Shown one piece after another: positions 62,331-64,000 of a DNA stretch of 64,000 nt. A program made the position numbers and the translations under genes. The DNA comes from Epiperipatus broadwayi. Lineage: Eukaryota; Onychophora; Udeonychophora; Euonychophora; Peripatidae. Each line of letters starts with the position of its first letter. Position 1 is the stretch's first letter. The stretch is from the NCBI GenBank assembly GCA_028023455.1, contig JAQFVV010006309.1:3575482-3639481 (forward strand). The letters run 5' to 3'. Under the pieces are notes generated by a model, which worked only from the letters and a program-made list of their open reading frames with translations, made no database searches and was not told the origin of the DNA.

Positions 62331-64000
62331 TTCATAACTATAACTCAAAAGTTTGTATAATCAAGGATAATGACTGTATCCGGACTACTGAAGGATAAAA
62401 TTTGCCACTCGCAAAGTGGTCTCAATTATCATTATGTTTAGTAACACTAGTAACTTTCTATTATAGAATATTAGATATCTAGGCTATAAGATATTATGTT
62501 TGAATTGAAAGAACTAGAATATTAATATAATTCACACTTTTTTGTTGAATAATTTCAGATTTAATCATAACAAAAATTTTAATGAACAATATCATATAGA
62601 ACTTTATCATAGAATAATAAAATAATTTATTAATTCAGTTATTATTACTCATTGATTATAATTATAAACTTTTTTTAAAAAGCAAAAAAAAGAGAATAAC
62701 AAAATTTTAAAGAACTCTAAAGTTGCCTTGTTTTTGCAATGTCTTTATTAAGTTTATTGATTATCAAATAATCATTTTTTAAATATTACATAAATTTAAG
62801 GTTTATTTTACACATTATTCACTTAAAAACTTTATAATTTTAGTGATAGCATATTTGCCTGCCACATCTATTTCTGAGTTTGAATTCTGGTAGGTTAAAC
62901 ATAAAATTTTTCAAATAAATGGGTAGCTAGCAATTGTTGGGCATTTATATTCATCTTATTGAGAAACATGTACTGTAAGATTGAATAGTCATTAAATACT
63001 AGATAATGTAGTAAAAACCTGTAGAGAAACTGTTTTTGGAAGTATATGAGAGGTCATATGTTGTTGTTGATTTGTAACTATTTTTGCTAAAAATAACTAA
63101 TGTATTCTTTCATTATTCATATGTGAAAGGCCATGATAGTTATTTTTGTCTGCAGTGGACTATTTAGACTGGTTTTGTTTTACCTTACATTCATATTCAT
63201 ATGTGCATAAATAAAATATTTGTATATTAACATGACAAATATATGACCATGTATATATTGTATATGCAAAAAGTACTTATTTAATATTTGTGAATCTAAT
63301 AAAGTGAAAATAATAGAAGCAATTCAAGCAATCTTGCCATGGCAGCTTAGATTTCAAATAACTTATGAGACTGTTGTGTAGCATCTCACATTTGAGAACT
63401 AAGATCTGTTTGAGTTTATAATCATATATTTTAAATATTTTGCAGCTTATATATGCTAGAAATCATTTATATAAATTCAAATTAACATAAGTTTTAATAT
63501 GTGTTTGTTTGAAGATTTGTGATGGTGGCAATACAACATTTTGAGTTGTAGTGTTTTCTTCTTCAGGTATAGCTGACCTGACTAGTGATAGCACTAACAT
63601 AGGAATCAAACTTGAACCTTTAGATTTATGAATATTGAATTTAAGATGAGACTGTTTTTTGGCAACATATCCCAATTTATTAGACCATCACCTTATATTT
63701 AGTACTCATAAAAGATCTAGATCCTATTCCTGTGTTAGTACCGTGACTGACCAAGCAACAACATCTAAAGAAGAGAGATGAATAATACTATTCAAAACAT
63801 TATATTATATGCTATCTTATTTACCAACAGTTGAATATATTTGAAAAGTTTAAATTATGTTTGGATTTTTATAAAAACATTCAACATTTAATATTAGTTG
63901 ATGGAAATAATTTAACATAATTGCTACTAAAGTTATAATCTATCTTAAATGATATCAAAATTATGATAATTTTAAGAAATGCATTAATCAGCCTTTATAT
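62331..64000. other. AT-rich intronic stretch to the window end
   Basis: No gene. A weak tRNA-like piece at 62841-62900 (agtgatagcatatttgcctgcc, then gagtttgaattctgg) looks like an eroded SINE head. From about 63590 the sequence matches the dispersed repeat at 54785-55165. Confidence 0.4.
63690..63960 (+). repeat. Dispersed repeat, second copy
   Basis: Collinear with 54785-55165: gtactcataaaagatct, gtgttagtaccgtgactgacca, caacatctaaagaagagag, aacattcaacattta, agttgatggaaataatttaacataatt. Two copies about 8.8 kb apart in the same orientation. The opposite strand has a chance open frame upstream. Confidence 0.5.

Noticed and set aside
1-64000. CRISPR arrays, bacterial operons, terminators or ribosome binding sites
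   Set aside because: The window is eukaryotic; no regularly spaced identical repeats or prokaryotic gene organisation is present.

Overview
This is AT-rich metazoan DNA (by eye about one quarter G+C), mostly intron and transposable-element sequence. There are no operons, ribosome binding sites or long intact genes. The repeat content (RTE-type LINEs, a second LINE with a zinc-knuckle ORF1, a Penelope-like element, a GTF2IRD2/ZBED-like hAT transposase relic, tRNA-derived SINEs, foldback elements, GATA/TAGG microsatellites) and the long introns fit an invertebrate such as a chelicerate or lophotrochozoan. I cannot name the species from the sequence.

The only host coding sequence I can support is one fibronectin type III (FN3) domain on the + strand, split over two exons (3973-4130 and 21941-22076). 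Consensus-like splice sites and the phases (1 in, 0 in the middle, 1 out) agree with a typical FN3 module. The exons are separated by a 17.8 kb intron. The following intron starts at 22077, and I find no further exon before the end of the window, so it may run for at least 41.9 kb. The gene is probably a multi-FN3 cell-surface or extracellular protein, but I cannot name it.

Layout. 1-3972: upstream intron or flank with a decayed coiled-coil, gag-like reading frame (289-1860) and two copies of a foldback-type repeat. 4131-21940: intron with a 4.6 kb element bounded by two ~2.0 kb direct repeats (5138-9750), two foldback elements (11295-12006, 12141-12767), a decayed tandem-repeat field (about 14380-16700) hosting a SINE, a 5'-truncated RTE retrotransposon (17770-18935), and a GC-rich tRNA-derived SINE just before the splice acceptor. 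22077-64000: a near full-length but broken LINE (about 23225-28120), small foldbacks, several copies of one SINE-like family, a large GATA/TAGG microsatellite cluster (42105-42760), two antisense RTE relics, a hAT transposase relic (46359-48040), a foldback copy with a perfect 40-bp hairpin (54496-54604), a head-to-head SINE pair (59290-59826) and a Penelope-like element relic on the minus strand (about 59880-62330).

Every transposon reading frame seen is broken by stops or frameshifts, so none looks autonomous. The most distinctive structures are the 2-kb-terminal-repeat element inserted in a TA tract, the SINE-like family whose tRNA-like module lies at the far end of the body, the foldback families, and the decayed satellite field.
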